The position numbers and the translations under genes were made by a program. Shown piece after piece: positions 9,778 through 17,922 of a DNA stretch of 64,000 bases. The stretch is from positions 2,852,001 through 2,916,000 of the forward strand of contig NZ_CP017661.1 of assembly GCF_016805985.1 (NCBI RefSeq), written 5' to 3'. Positions within the stretch are counted from its first letter, which is position 1; the number at the start of each line of letters is the position of its first letter. Origin of the DNA: Microbacterium sp. JZ31. GTDB taxonomy: Bacteria; Actinomycetota; Actinomycetes; Actinomycetales; Microbacteriaceae. The notes under the pieces were generated by a model. It was not told the origin of the DNA, made no database searches, and saw nothing but the letters and a program-made list of their open reading frames with translations.

Positions 9778-12125
9778 GAGCGCGGTTCTCCAGCAAAGCG
9801 GTCGATCTGCTCCTCGAGCATCCGACGATAGCGCTCGGCGAAGTGCTCGAGCGAGAAGTGCTCTTCGAACACCAGTCGATTGCGCTCGCCCCATCCACGT
9901 CGATCGCGCCGGCCGAGTTCAGCGGCCGCGTCGTCGAGGGTCTCCTCGGACACGAAAGCGACGTTGTCGTCGAGGTTCACCTCCGGGTTGCCCCCGACCG
10001 GGCTCAGGATGAGGGCCTTGCCCGCGCGCATCGCCTCGAGGGTGGCGAGATCGAAGATCGAGTTGCGGTGCATCATCACGTAGTAGTCCGCGTAGTCGAG
10101 CAGCGCGAGCAACCGGTCGTGGGTCATCCGTTCGCCGACGAGGCGCGCGTCGAACCTCCACGACGACTGCTGAGATTTCACCTGGTCGAAGAGCGCCCGG
10201 CTCATCGCCGAGCCGATGCCGACCCACACGACCTTGCGGCCGGAGGCCTCCGCGTGGCGCTGCAAGAGCGCGGGGACGCGGTCGAGCCCCTTGTCCTCGT
10301 TCCAATCGCCGACGCTCAAGAACACGTCGGTCCGGGCGTCCTTCTCGGGCAGGTTCAGCTTGCGCCGCAGCTCGGCGCCGAGTGCCTGAGCCGCCGCGGG
10401 GTGGGCGTTGTGATCGACGGCTGAGACCGTGTTGTACAGCGCGCTCTCGGCGAAAGTCGTGACCTCGACCACGCGCGGATGCGCTGTGGCGCGGAATGTC
10501 TCGCGCGCCCCGATACTCGGGAAGTACATCTTCTCCGCGTTACCGCAGATGATCTCCTCAAGCCGGTTCGCCACGGTGATCTCGTGCGCGCTCGGCTCCT
10601 GACCAATCGAGCGCATCTCCTGCAGCGTGCTGCCCTGCTGGTGGTACACGATCACGTAGGGCAACCCCAGCTGGTAGGCGCCGAAGGCGCTCCCCAGCTC
10701 ATGGCACACGAGAAGCACCTGCCGGCCCGCGTCACGCGCGGCGAGGATGTCGGGGTGGGTGCGGATGTGCTCGCCGCCGAGGATGATGTCCGCGATCTTG
10801 CCGCGCACGCCCCGTAGGCGCGGCGCGAGCTGCGCACGCATCTCCTCCTTGTCGCCGTCGTCGAACACGTACCGCAACTCGTCGTCACCAAGGGCGTCGC
10901 CCAGCGCGAGCCGCTGGGTCGCGAGCACGCCCGCGGGACCGCCCGTGCGCCCCCGGCTCGGATCGTATTCACGGTAAGCGCAGTTGAAGACGATGCGCCG
11001 CAATTGCGCGGCCTCTGCGTCCTTCGCGTCGGGCGCGAGCAGTCCTCGCAGGAACGCCCGCTCGCCCGCGACGTCGTGACGCTTCTCCATGTCGCCGAGC
11101 GAGTCGAAGTAGTGACCGTATTCCTCGCTGCCGTCCAGGCTCGAGAAGCCGTAGACGTCGACGCCGTCAAGATTCCCACGGGCCTGCCTGAGCGCCCAGA
11201 TCACTTGCGCGCCGCTCGTCGGCAGCATCAGCCCCGACGCCTCGCGCAGGCTCCGCTTCGTCTCGGCGCCGATGAACGACACCTTCGCCGGAGAGAAGAG
11301 CGTGTCGCGATAGAGGATGTCGCGGTGCTCCGGACGCTCCACCACGTTGTGGAGGAAGTCCATCTCCCACAGGACGAGATCGAACCGCTCAAGGTCGTAC
11401 CGGTCGCGCACGTCGCCGTGCGCACCGCGTACCCAGACATCGGTCCGGGAGCCGTAATCGGCAGCGAAGGTGTCGGGGAAGTTATTGAAGCGGATCACGA
11501 CGTCGTGCGCGTCGATCTCCACCCCACGGCCCGTGCCGACGTTACCGGGGCCGTTGCCGACTACGGCGACGCTCTTCCCCGCGACAAGCCGCGCGAGCGG
11601 ATCGGTGGCGAGGTTCTCGATCAGCACGTCGTCGATGGCCGCAGCCTGGTCGACGCGCGCCGACCGCACGCCGATCTCGCGCGCGAAGCTGGCGACGGGC
11701 AGCACGTCGGCGATCCCGTCGATTCCGTACTTGGCGGCGTACGTGCGCAGCACGTGCTCCGCGGTCTCGCGGTCTCCACTTTCCAGCAGGACCGCGCAGA
11801 AGACGAGCCATGCGGAGGGGTGGAGCTCGACCCATGCGATGGAATTGCGACTGAGTGAGCGCGCCTGCTCGACCAGACGCGGCGTCGCCCCCTGGTCGCG
11901 CCACTCGGCACGCCAGATGTGGAACTCCTCCACCCGGTGCGGAGCGACGTCGTGGGTGTCGACGACGAGCGGATCGGCCCAGAGCCGGCGCCCCGGCACG
12001 CGGGGATCGATGCCGAGCAGGACTCGAACCCTTCTGACCATCGAGCGTCCGGTGCGGGTTTTCTTGACACGAGCGATGAGCGCGCGCGTCAACGGAATCC
12101 TCTTCAGGCGCTTGAGCAGCTTCAT
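9774..12125 (-). CDS. Two-domain glycosyltransferase: sialyltransferase-like (GT29) domain fused to a GT4 domain
   Basis: The 783-residue protein starts at ATG 12125, preceded by GAGGA; upstream in-frame codons look non-coding. Residues 1-30 are basic, and residues 50-180 form a helical region of unknown role. Residues 184-228 match the large sialylmotif of GT29: VAVVGNGPGNVGTG, then IDAHDVVIRFNN, then DYGSRTD. Residues 301-326 (LPTSGAQVIWAL, VDVYGF) fit the small motif, HYFD at 338-341 fits motif III, and His350/Glu355 fit the VS motif. Residues about 440-775 form a GT-B/GT4 domain (FLSVGDWNEDKGLD, NSIFDLATLEAMRAGKALIL). With NeuA- and NeuB-like genes 2.4 kb away, it probably transfers a nonulosonic acid and a second sugar to a surface glycan. 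The domain calls rest on motifs read by eye. Confidence 0.75.
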   Translation of the reverse strand: MKLLKRLKRIPLTRALIARVKKTRTGRSMVRRVRVLLGIDPRVPGRRLWADPLVVDTHDVAPHRVEEFHIWRAEWRDQGATPRLVEQARSLSRNSIAWVELHPSAWLVFCAVLLESGDRETAEHVLRTYAAKYGIDGIADVLPVASFAREIGVRSARVDQAAAIDDVLIENLATDPLARLVAGKSVAVVGNGPGNVGTGRGVEIDAHDVVIRFNNFPDTFAADYGSRTDVWVRGAHGDVRDRYDLERFDLVLWEMDFLHNVVERPEHRDILYRDTLFSPAKVSFIGAETKRSLREASGLMLPTSGAQVIWALRQARGNLDGVDVYGFSSLDGSEEYGHYFDSLGDMEKRHDVAGERAFLRGLLAPDAKDAEAAQLRRIVFNCAYREYDPSRGRTGGPAGVLATQRLALGDALGDDELRYVFDDGDKEEMRAQLAPRLRGVRGKIADIILGGEHIRTHPDILAARDAGRQVLLVCHELGSAFGAYQLGLPYVIVYHQQGSTLQEMRSIGQEPSAHEITVANRLEEIICGNAEKMYFPSIGARETFRATAHPRVVEVTTFAESALYNTVSAVDHNAHPAAAQALGAELRRKLNLPEKDARTDVFLSVGDWNEDKGLDRVPALLQRHAEASGRKVVWVGIGSAMSRALFDQVKSQQSSWRFDARLVGERMTHDRLLALLDYADYYVMMHRNSIFDLATLEAMRAGKALILSPVGGNPEVNLDDNVAFVSEETLDDAAAELGRRDRRGWGERNRLVFEEHFSLEHFAERYRRMLEEQIDRFAGEPRS

Positions 12126-12294
12126 GTTCCTCGGAAGGGGTCGGGGACGGCCGGGTCGCCGCGCCCCCAACGGTATCCCACGCCCTTGAGGAGACTCCGA
12201 GTGCGGTCGATCGACCAGAGGCGGGATAACGTACACACTTGGTGCCCGCGGCACGTTTCCCCTGTCGACTCCCACTTCCCTGGAGCGCTCCCCC

Positions 12295-14379
12295 TTGATC
12301 CGCACGTCGACGCTGCACGAGCCGTCCGCCCCCACGAGTGCTCCCTCACCATCGCTCGACCCTCTGAAGCCCTCGGACTTCCGTCCTGACATCCAGGCAC
12401 TGCGAGCCCTCGCTGTCGTGAGCGTGCTTCTCTACCACCTGTGGCCTGAGCACCTGACGGGCGGATTCGTCGGCGTCGATGTCTTCTTCGTGATCAGCGG
12501 ATTCCTGATCACACTGCATCTCCTGCGCGAACGCGAGAAGACCGGACGAATCGCGATCGGTCGTTTCTGGGCGAGGCGCGCAGCACGCCTGCTGCCCGCA
12601 TCCCTCATCGTGCTGCTGACGACGGCGGTGCTCGTCGTCGTGATCGTGCCCCGTTCTCTGTGGCAGCAGTTCCTCGGAGACATCCTGGCGTCGACCTTCT
12701 ACGTCCAGAACTGGAACCTGATGGCCGCAAGCGTCGACTACCTTGCTGCAGACAACGCGCCCTCACCGGAGCAGCACTTCTGGACGCTGTCCGTCGAGGA
12801 GCAGTTCTATGTTCTGCTTCCGATCCTGCTGATCTCGGCGATCGCCGTCTTCCGCTCGCTGCCGTGGCGTCGCGTCGTCTTCGCCACGCTGGCAATCGCC
12901 GTGGTGTCCTCGTTCGGATACGGCATCTGGTTGACCTCGAATGCTCCCAGCGAAGCGTACTTCTCGACGTTCACGCGGGCGTGGGAGTTCGGCGTCGGCG
13001 CCCTGCTCGCATTCGCTCCTGCTGTCGCCTCACGCGCAGCCGCCTCCGCGCTCAGCGCCGTCGGCATCGCAGCGATCGCACTTTCCGTGGTGCTTTATGA
13101 GGGCGGGAGCACACCCTTCCCCGGCTCCGCCGCGCTGCTGCCCGTGCTGGGGACGGCGGCGGCCATCGCGGGTGGTGCGGGCTCGTTTCTCACGTCCGCA
13201 GGAAGGATGGCACCGGTTGCCTTCACGGGTCGCATCTCGTACGCCGTCTATCTCTGGCACTGGCCGCTGATCGTGCTCGTTCCTTTCGTCACGGGGACGG
13301 TGTTGATGGCCTGGCAGAAGTTCGTCATCGTGGCGGTGACGTTCCTGCTGGCGTGGTTGTCGACCGACTACTTCGAGAACGTCGTTCGAAGCTCCCCGCG
13401 CCTCCTCGCCGGACGACGTCCGGTGGTCGTCGGCGCCTTCGCCGCGGTGGGGATGCTCGCCGTGACCAGTGTGGCTGTGAGCGGTTTCGCCGTGCAACGC
13501 GCGGAAGCCGCGCAGGTCGCGCTGATCGCGGACGACCTCGCGCAATCACGGCCACCGTGCTTCGGCGCCGGGGCGATGGACCCGGATCGCGTCGGCGTCT
13601 GTGAGGGAGAGGAGTACGGCCAGCTGGTCCCCGCCTTCGCGGAGATCGAGGGCGACGACGCCAACCGCTCGGATTGCTGGTCCGGAGGCACCGACGCCAC
13701 CCTGCGCATCTGCACGCTCGGCCCCGAGAAGGACTTCGACAAGCATGTCGTCGCGCTGGGCGACTCCCATGGCAACGCTCTCCTCGGCGTATACGAAGAA
13801 CTCGCCGAGTCTCTCAATTGGCGAGTCGACGTAGCCGGTCGCGGTGCGTGCTGGTGGACGGATCAGCACCTTGAGCACAAGCCTGAGCAGACGCCCTACT
13901 GCGAGAAATGGCGCGCCGCCGTAAACGCCTACGTGGCTGAGACCGAGGGTGTGGACGCCTATCTCACGACGCGCTTCGCCGGCGACGCGACCGGAGACGA
14001 GGCCGACGTCGAGGGGCTGCTGTCCGCGTGGGCACATCGCCCCGACTCCGACACGCCCGTCGTGGCGATCCTGGACAACCCTCAGATGGAAGGCGACCCG
14101 GTCCGATGCGTCGAGGAAGATCCCGCAGCCGCCGCCGCTGCAATGACCTGCGCCCTGCCCCGAGACGAGGCCCGCGGAGATCCGGCGCTGGAAGAGGCTG
14201 CTGACCGCGACGGAAATGCGTCGATGATCGACATGACCGACCACTACTGCACCTCCACGATGTGCCCCGCGGTGCTCGGCGGCGTCATCGTCTACCGCGA
14301 TCCGCACCATCTGACAGCCACTTTCGCCTCGAGCCTTGCGCCCTATCTGATCGAGCGGATCGTGGCCGCCGTGGGTTGA
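12295..14379 (+). CDS. AT3/SGNH O-acyltransferase (OafA-like)
   Basis: The 694-residue protein has an N-terminal acyltransferase-3 membrane domain (FRPDIQALRALAVVSVLLYH, GGFVGVDVFFVISGFLIT, FWARRAARLLPA, HFWTLSVEEQFY; about ten helices, residues 30-400) and a C-terminal extracytoplasmic SGNH hydrolase-like domain (HVVALGDSHGNAL, with a terminal DPHHLTATFA His). Such enzymes carry acetyl groups across the membrane and O-acetylate surface polysaccharides or peptidoglycan. The start is a TTG at 12295 with GGAG about eleven bases upstream. It is divergent from the GT29/GT4 fusion across 169 bp. Modification of the local wall glycan is an inference from position. Confidence 0.8.
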   Translation: MIRTSTLHEPSAPTSAPSPSLDPLKPSDFRPDIQALRALAVVSVLLYHLWPEHLTGGFVGVDVFFVISGFLITLHLLREREKTGRIAIGRFWARRAARLLPASLIVLLTTAVLVVVIVPRSLWQQFLGDILASTFYVQNWNLMAASVDYLAADNAPSPEQHFWTLSVEEQFYVLLPILLISAIAVFRSLPWRRVVFATLAIAVVSSFGYGIWLTSNAPSEAYFSTFTRAWEFGVGALLAFAPAVASRAAASALSAVGIAAIALSVVLYEGGSTPFPGSAALLPVLGTAAAIAGGAGSFLTSAGRMAPVAFTGRISYAVYLWHWPLIVLVPFVTGTVLMAWQKFVIVAVTFLLAWLSTDYFENVVRSSPRLLAGRRPVVVGAFAAVGMLAVTSVAVSGFAVQRAEAAQVALIADDLAQSRPPCFGAGAMDPDRVGVCEGEEYGQLVPAFAEIEGDDANRSDCWSGGTDATLRICTLGPEKDFDKHVVALGDSHGNALLGVYEELAESLNWRVDVAGRGACWWTDQHLEHKPEQTPYCEKWRAAVNAYVAETEGVDAYLTTRFAGDATGDEADVEGLLSAWAHRPDSDTPVVAILDNPQMEGDPVRCVEEDPAAAAAAMTCALPRDEARGDPALEEAADRDGNASMIDMTDHYCTSTMCPAVLGGVIVYRDPHHLTATFASSLAPYLIERIVAAVG

Positions 14380-14500
14380 AGAAGGGCCATCCCACGCACG
14401 GACGCGTTGCGCTTCCCCCATCCGGTGGATGCGCCGGAGCACTGCCGCCCGAGATCTACAGTGGGGACGACGTCCCATCCGCGAACCGAGGAGCAGCACG

Positions 14501-15667
14501 ATGAGCCAGTCGCACCGACCCGGGGTCGTCGCGATCATCCCCGCACGAGGCGGATCGAAGGGCGTGCCGCGGAAGAACGTGCTGCCGGTCGCGGGCGTCC
14601 CGCTCGTCGCGCGCGCCGTCACGTCCGCGCTCCGATCGGGATCCGTCGATCACGTGTACGTCTCGACGGATGACACCGAGATCGCGGCTGTCGCGACTGC
14701 CGCCGGAGCCTCCGTCATCCATCGGCCGGCCGAGATCGCCGGCGACACAGCTTCCTCCGAGAGCGCCATCTTGCACGCGATGGACGAGATCGAGGCCGGC
14801 GGCGTGGCGATCTCGACCGTGGTGTTCCTCCAGGCGACTTCCCCGTTCATCCCGGCCGAAGGGATCGCCGAGGCCGTGGAGCTGGTCGACGGCGGAGGGT
14901 TCGACAGCGCGTTCTCCGCCTTCGAGACCTATGGATTCCTCTGGCGTCGCGGCGCCGAGGGCACTGCCGAGGCGATCAATCACCAGGCGCACCACCGCCC
15001 GCGGCGACAGGACCGCGAACCGCACTATCTTGAGACCGGCGCCTTCTACGTGTTCTCGGCCGCGGGCTTCCGCGCAGCCGGGCACCGCTTCTTCGGACGC
15101 ATCGGCATCGTCGAGGTGCCGGAGCGGTCGGCAATCGAGATCGATGACGCGACGCAGTTCGCGATGGCCGGTGCGCTCGCCCACCTCATCGAGCAGCCGG
15201 ACGCGATCGACGTCGACGCGATCGTCACCGACTTCGACGGCGTGCACACCGACGACACCGCCACGGTGGACACAGAGGGCGGCGAGACCGTCCGGGTGAG
15301 CCGTTCCGACGGCATGGGCGTCGCACTGCTGCGCCGCACCGGCATCCCCTTTCTGATCCTCTCGACCGAGACCCACCCGGTCGTGCGCGCCCGCGCCCGG
15401 AAGCTGCAGGTCCCGATCATTCACAGCGTGGGGGACAAGGCCGCTGCGATTGCGGAGTGGGCCACGGAGAACGACGTCGACCTCGCCCGCACGGCTTACC
15501 TCGGCAACGACGTCAACGACCTCGGAGCGATGCGACTCGTGGGATGGCCGATCGCGGTTGCCGACGCCCGCCCGGAAGTCATCGCCGCCGCGCGGGTCGT
15601 GCTGACGCGCAAGGGTGGCGCGGGAGCGGTGCGTGAGCTGATCGACCGGGTGCTCGCAGGGCGATAG
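14501..15667 (+). CDS. neuA: CMP-nonulosonate (CMP-sialate) synthetase fused to a HAD phosphatase
   Basis: Residues 1-230 are a cytidylyltransferase: VAIIPARGGSKGVPRKNVLP, VSTDDTEIA, VVFLQATSPF, ETGAFYVF. Residues about 235-388 form a KdsC-like HAD domain with all motifs visible: DFDGVHTDD (motif I), LILSTET (motif II), a Lys in GDKAAA (motif III) and YLGNDVNDLGAM (motif IV). The fusion could both dephosphorylate a nonulosonate phosphate and activate the free sugar with CTP. The ATG at 14501 has GAGGAG upstream. The partner synthase gene follows 102 bp downstream. Which acid (Neu5Ac, Kdn, legionaminic) is made cannot be decided from sequence; the intact phosphatase motifs favour a 9-phosphate route such as Kdn. 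Confidence 0.85.
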   Translation: MSQSHRPGVVAIIPARGGSKGVPRKNVLPVAGVPLVARAVTSALRSGSVDHVYVSTDDTEIAAVATAAGASVIHRPAEIAGDTASSESAILHAMDEIEAGGVAISTVVFLQATSPFIPAEGIAEAVELVDGGGFDSAFSAFETYGFLWRRGAEGTAEAINHQAHHRPRRQDREPHYLETGAFYVFSAAGFRAAGHRFFGRIGIVEVPERSAIEIDDATQFAMAGALAHLIEQPDAIDVDAIVTDFDGVHTDDTATVDTEGGETVRVSRSDGMGVALLRRTGIPFLILSTETHPVVRARARKLQVPIIHSVGDKAAAIAEWATENDVDLARTAYLGNDVNDLGAMRLVGWPIAVADARPEVIAAARVVLTRKGGAGAVRELIDRVLAGR

Positions 15668-15769
15668 CCCACGCGCGCGTCAGGAGGCGTACACGAGGCG
15701 CACCGACGGCGCGGCTAGGATGAGGACATCGTGCCCGGAACCGGACACGGAGATACGAAAAGGTGAGCA

Positions 15770-16648
15770 ATGCCGACCGAGAAGGTTGTCATCGGGGACC
15801 ACACCATCGGTGATGGCGCTCCTGTGTACGTGATCGCGGAGATCGGACTGAACCACAACGGTGACGTCGACAACGCCAAGAAGCTCATCGACGTCGCGGT
15901 CGACGCGGGCGCGCAGGCCGTCAAGTTCCAGAAGCGCACGCCCGACATCGCGACGCCCGAGCACATGAAGCAGACCCCGCGCGAGACGCCGTGGGGCACC
16001 ATGACGTACCTCGAGTACCGCTACCGCGTCGAGTTCGAGAAGCCCGAGTACACCGAGATCGCGGCGTACGCCAAGGAGAAGCGCGTCGCCTGGTTCGCCT
16101 CTCCGTGGGACGAGCCTTCCGTGGACTTCCTCGAGGAGATGGGCGTCACGACCCACAAGGTCGCGTCCGCGTCGGTCACCGACCTCGGCATGCTGCGCAA
16201 GCTCGCCGCGACCGGCAAGCCGATCATCCTCTCGACCGGCATGTCGACCATCGAGCAGATCGACACCGCGGTGGAGATCCTCGGCACCGACAAGCTCGTG
16301 CTCATGCACGCGACGAGCACGTATCCGCTGCCGGCCGAGGAGGCGAACCTCCGCACGATCCACACGCTGCAGGAGCGCTACCAGGTGCCGGTCGGCTACT
16401 CGGGCCACGAGCCGGGTCTGCAGATCTCCATCGCCGCCGTGGCTCTCGGAGCGGTGGCCGTCGAGCGCCACATCACGCTGGACCGCACGATGTGGGGCAG
16501 CGACCACGCCGCGAGCCTCGAGCCGCATGGGTTCAAGAACCTCGTGCGCGACATCCGCGTGATCGAGGCCGCCCTCGGCGACGGCGTGAAGCGCGTCTTC
16601 CCGGGCGAGCTCGCGCCCCTCAGCAAGCTGCGTCGGGTCGACGGCTGA
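15770..16648 (+). CDS. neuB: NeuB-type nonulosonate synthase lacking the SAF domain
   Basis: NeuB-family enzymes condense PEP with a six-carbon sugar (ManNAc, or a mannose phosphate in the Kdn case) to a nine-carbon sialic-type acid. The 292-residue barrel shows YVIAEIGLNHNGDVDNAKKL, AVKFQKRTPD, KVASASVTD, ILSTGMST, MHATSTYPLP, VGYSGHEPG and ERHITLDRTMWGSDHAAS. It ends at KLRRVDG, without the C-terminal antifreeze-like (SAF) domain of canonical NeuB (about 345 aa); short forms occur in several bacterial clusters. The ATG at 15770 is preceded by AAAAGGTGAG. No NeuC-type epimerase is present in the window. Confidence 0.85.
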   Translation: MPTEKVVIGDHTIGDGAPVYVIAEIGLNHNGDVDNAKKLIDVAVDAGAQAVKFQKRTPDIATPEHMKQTPRETPWGTMTYLEYRYRVEFEKPEYTEIAAYAKEKRVAWFASPWDEPSVDFLEEMGVTTHKVASASVTDLGMLRKLAATGKPIILSTGMSTIEQIDTAVEILGTDKLVLMHATSTYPLPAEEANLRTIHTLQERYQVPVGYSGHEPGLQISIAAVALGAVAVERHITLDRTMWGSDHAASLEPHGFKNLVRDIRVIEAALGDGVKRVFPGELAPLSKLRRVDG

Positions 16649-16683
16649 CCCGCACCCAGGACCGCGAAGTCGGGGAGCAGCGC

Positions 16684-17919
16684 CTGCTGTGGTGCCTGCT
16701 CCCCGAATTCGACATCCAGTTCTCCCGCCCGCGTTCGCGCCGCCCGCTGCGCGCTCGCGCGGCGTCCCTCGTGGTGCCGGAGTCGCTGCGCCCCTACCTG
16801 CGTTCGCGCACGCGGCGCGCGCACGGCGGCCTCATCGTCACCCGGTCGCCGAACGAGGAGCGCGCACTCGCTCCCGTGATCGGGGTCGCGCCGGATCTGC
16901 GGCGTGCGAGCGAGACCGCCATCGCGGGCTCCGCTGCACTCGACGCGGTCACGCGGCGCGTGAAGCAGCGCGTCGACGCGTTCCTCGATCGGCACGACCG
17001 TCCCGAGCTGCGTGCCTCGTGGCGCCATGCGGTCAACGCAACCCAGCATGAGCTGCGCCGTCTCGAGAACGTCGATCTGACGCCGTACCGCTACATCCTG
17101 CTCGCGCGCCAGACCCATCCGCTGCTGCGCGCGCTCATCCTGCGCGCCGAAGAGCAGGGCGTGCCCGTGATCTACGTGCCGCACTCCCCCCTCACGCGCT
17201 TCCAGGTGGACCTGCCCGTGTCATTCGCCGCGCTGCGGGGCGACGCCGAGCGGACATGGGTGGCCGCGACTGCGGGGATCGATCCCGAGCGGATCGCCGT
17301 TGTCGGCAATCCGAGCACGGACATCACGCGGCTGCCGTCTCCCGACATCGCCGGCTCCGGCGTGCCCGGCGTCTTCGCCGTCTCCCCCGATCCGGAGCAG
17401 GATCTGCACCGCATGTTCACCATGCTCACGCACGCGGGGCTCGAAGAGGTGCTCGTCGCGCCGCACCCGCGCTCCGACATCGCGATGCTGGAACGCCTCA
17501 TGCCGACGACGTGGTCGCTGCACCGCGACGGGCTGACGGTCGACCTCCTGCGGCACGGTCCTCGCTGGGTTATCCAGAACTCGAGCGGTGTGGCGTGGGA
17601 GTCGGCGCTGCTCGGCATCCCGACCGCGGACATCCGGCTCGACGAGCGCCCGCCTGCGTATCCGTTCCTCGAGGACGAGCAGGTGTTCCCTGCCCTGCAC
17701 TCGGCCGAGGACGTGCGCGCCTTCGTGGCGGGTGCGGGAGACGTCGATCGCGCCCGCCTGCAGGCGCTCGCGCACAGCTGGTGCGCCACGGACGGCGAGG
17801 AGGCCGTCTCGCTCACGCACGAGCTGCTGGCGCGCGTCTCGTCGAGCGAGCCCCGCATCGTGGATGCGTGGGCCCCCGGCGGCGTGCTGCACCGCACCTC
17901 GGCCCTCGCGGACCTCTGA
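16684..17919 (+). CDS. Putative GT-B-like glycosyltransferase of the nonulosonate locus (unusual start)
   Basis: Encodes about 411 residues. A Rossmann-like C-terminal half has RIAVVGNPSTDITRLP, VAPHPRSD and VIQNSSGVAWESALLGIPTA, reminiscent of polysialyltransferase, KpsS or CDP-glycerol-type GT-B enzymes; I do not recognise a specific family. There is no ATG, GTG or TTG in frame between the neuB stop and 16771, yet the sequence before that (LLWCLLPEFDIQFSRP) looks coding. A GGGGAG at 16672-16677 is ideally placed for a CTG at 16684, which I used as the start; GTG 16771 or a hidden frameshift are alternatives. It lies 35 bp after neuB and probably uses the CMP-activated product or extends the same glycan. 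Confidence 0.6.
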   Translation: MLWCLLPEFDIQFSRPRSRRPLRARAASLVVPESLRPYLRSRTRRAHGGLIVTRSPNEERALAPVIGVAPDLRRASETAIAGSAALDAVTRRVKQRVDAFLDRHDRPELRASWRHAVNATQHELRRLENVDLTPYRYILLARQTHPLLRALILRAEEQGVPVIYVPHSPLTRFQVDLPVSFAALRGDAERTWVAATAGIDPERIAVVGNPSTDITRLPSPDIAGSGVPGVFAVSPDPEQDLHRMFTMLTHAGLEEVLVAPHPRSDIAMLERLMPTTWSLHRDGLTVDLLRHGPRWVIQNSSGVAWESALLGIPTADIRLDERPPAYPFLEDEQVFPALHSAEDVRAFVAGAGDVDRARLQALAHSWCATDGEEAVSLTHELLARVSSSEPRIVDAWAPGGVLHRTSALADL

Positions 17920-17922
17920 CCC

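Noticed and set aside
12005..12045. tRNA T-arm-like sequence (GGTTCGAGTCCT on the minus strand).
   Set aside because: It lies inside the GT29/GT4 coding sequence (RVRVLLGID) and no acceptor stem or anticodon arm can be formed around it.
12205..12216. Perfect 12-bp palindrome GGTCGATCGACC between divergent genes as an operator.
   Set aside because: Such GATC-centred palindromes are common by chance in this composition, and no second copy or regulator gene is nearby.
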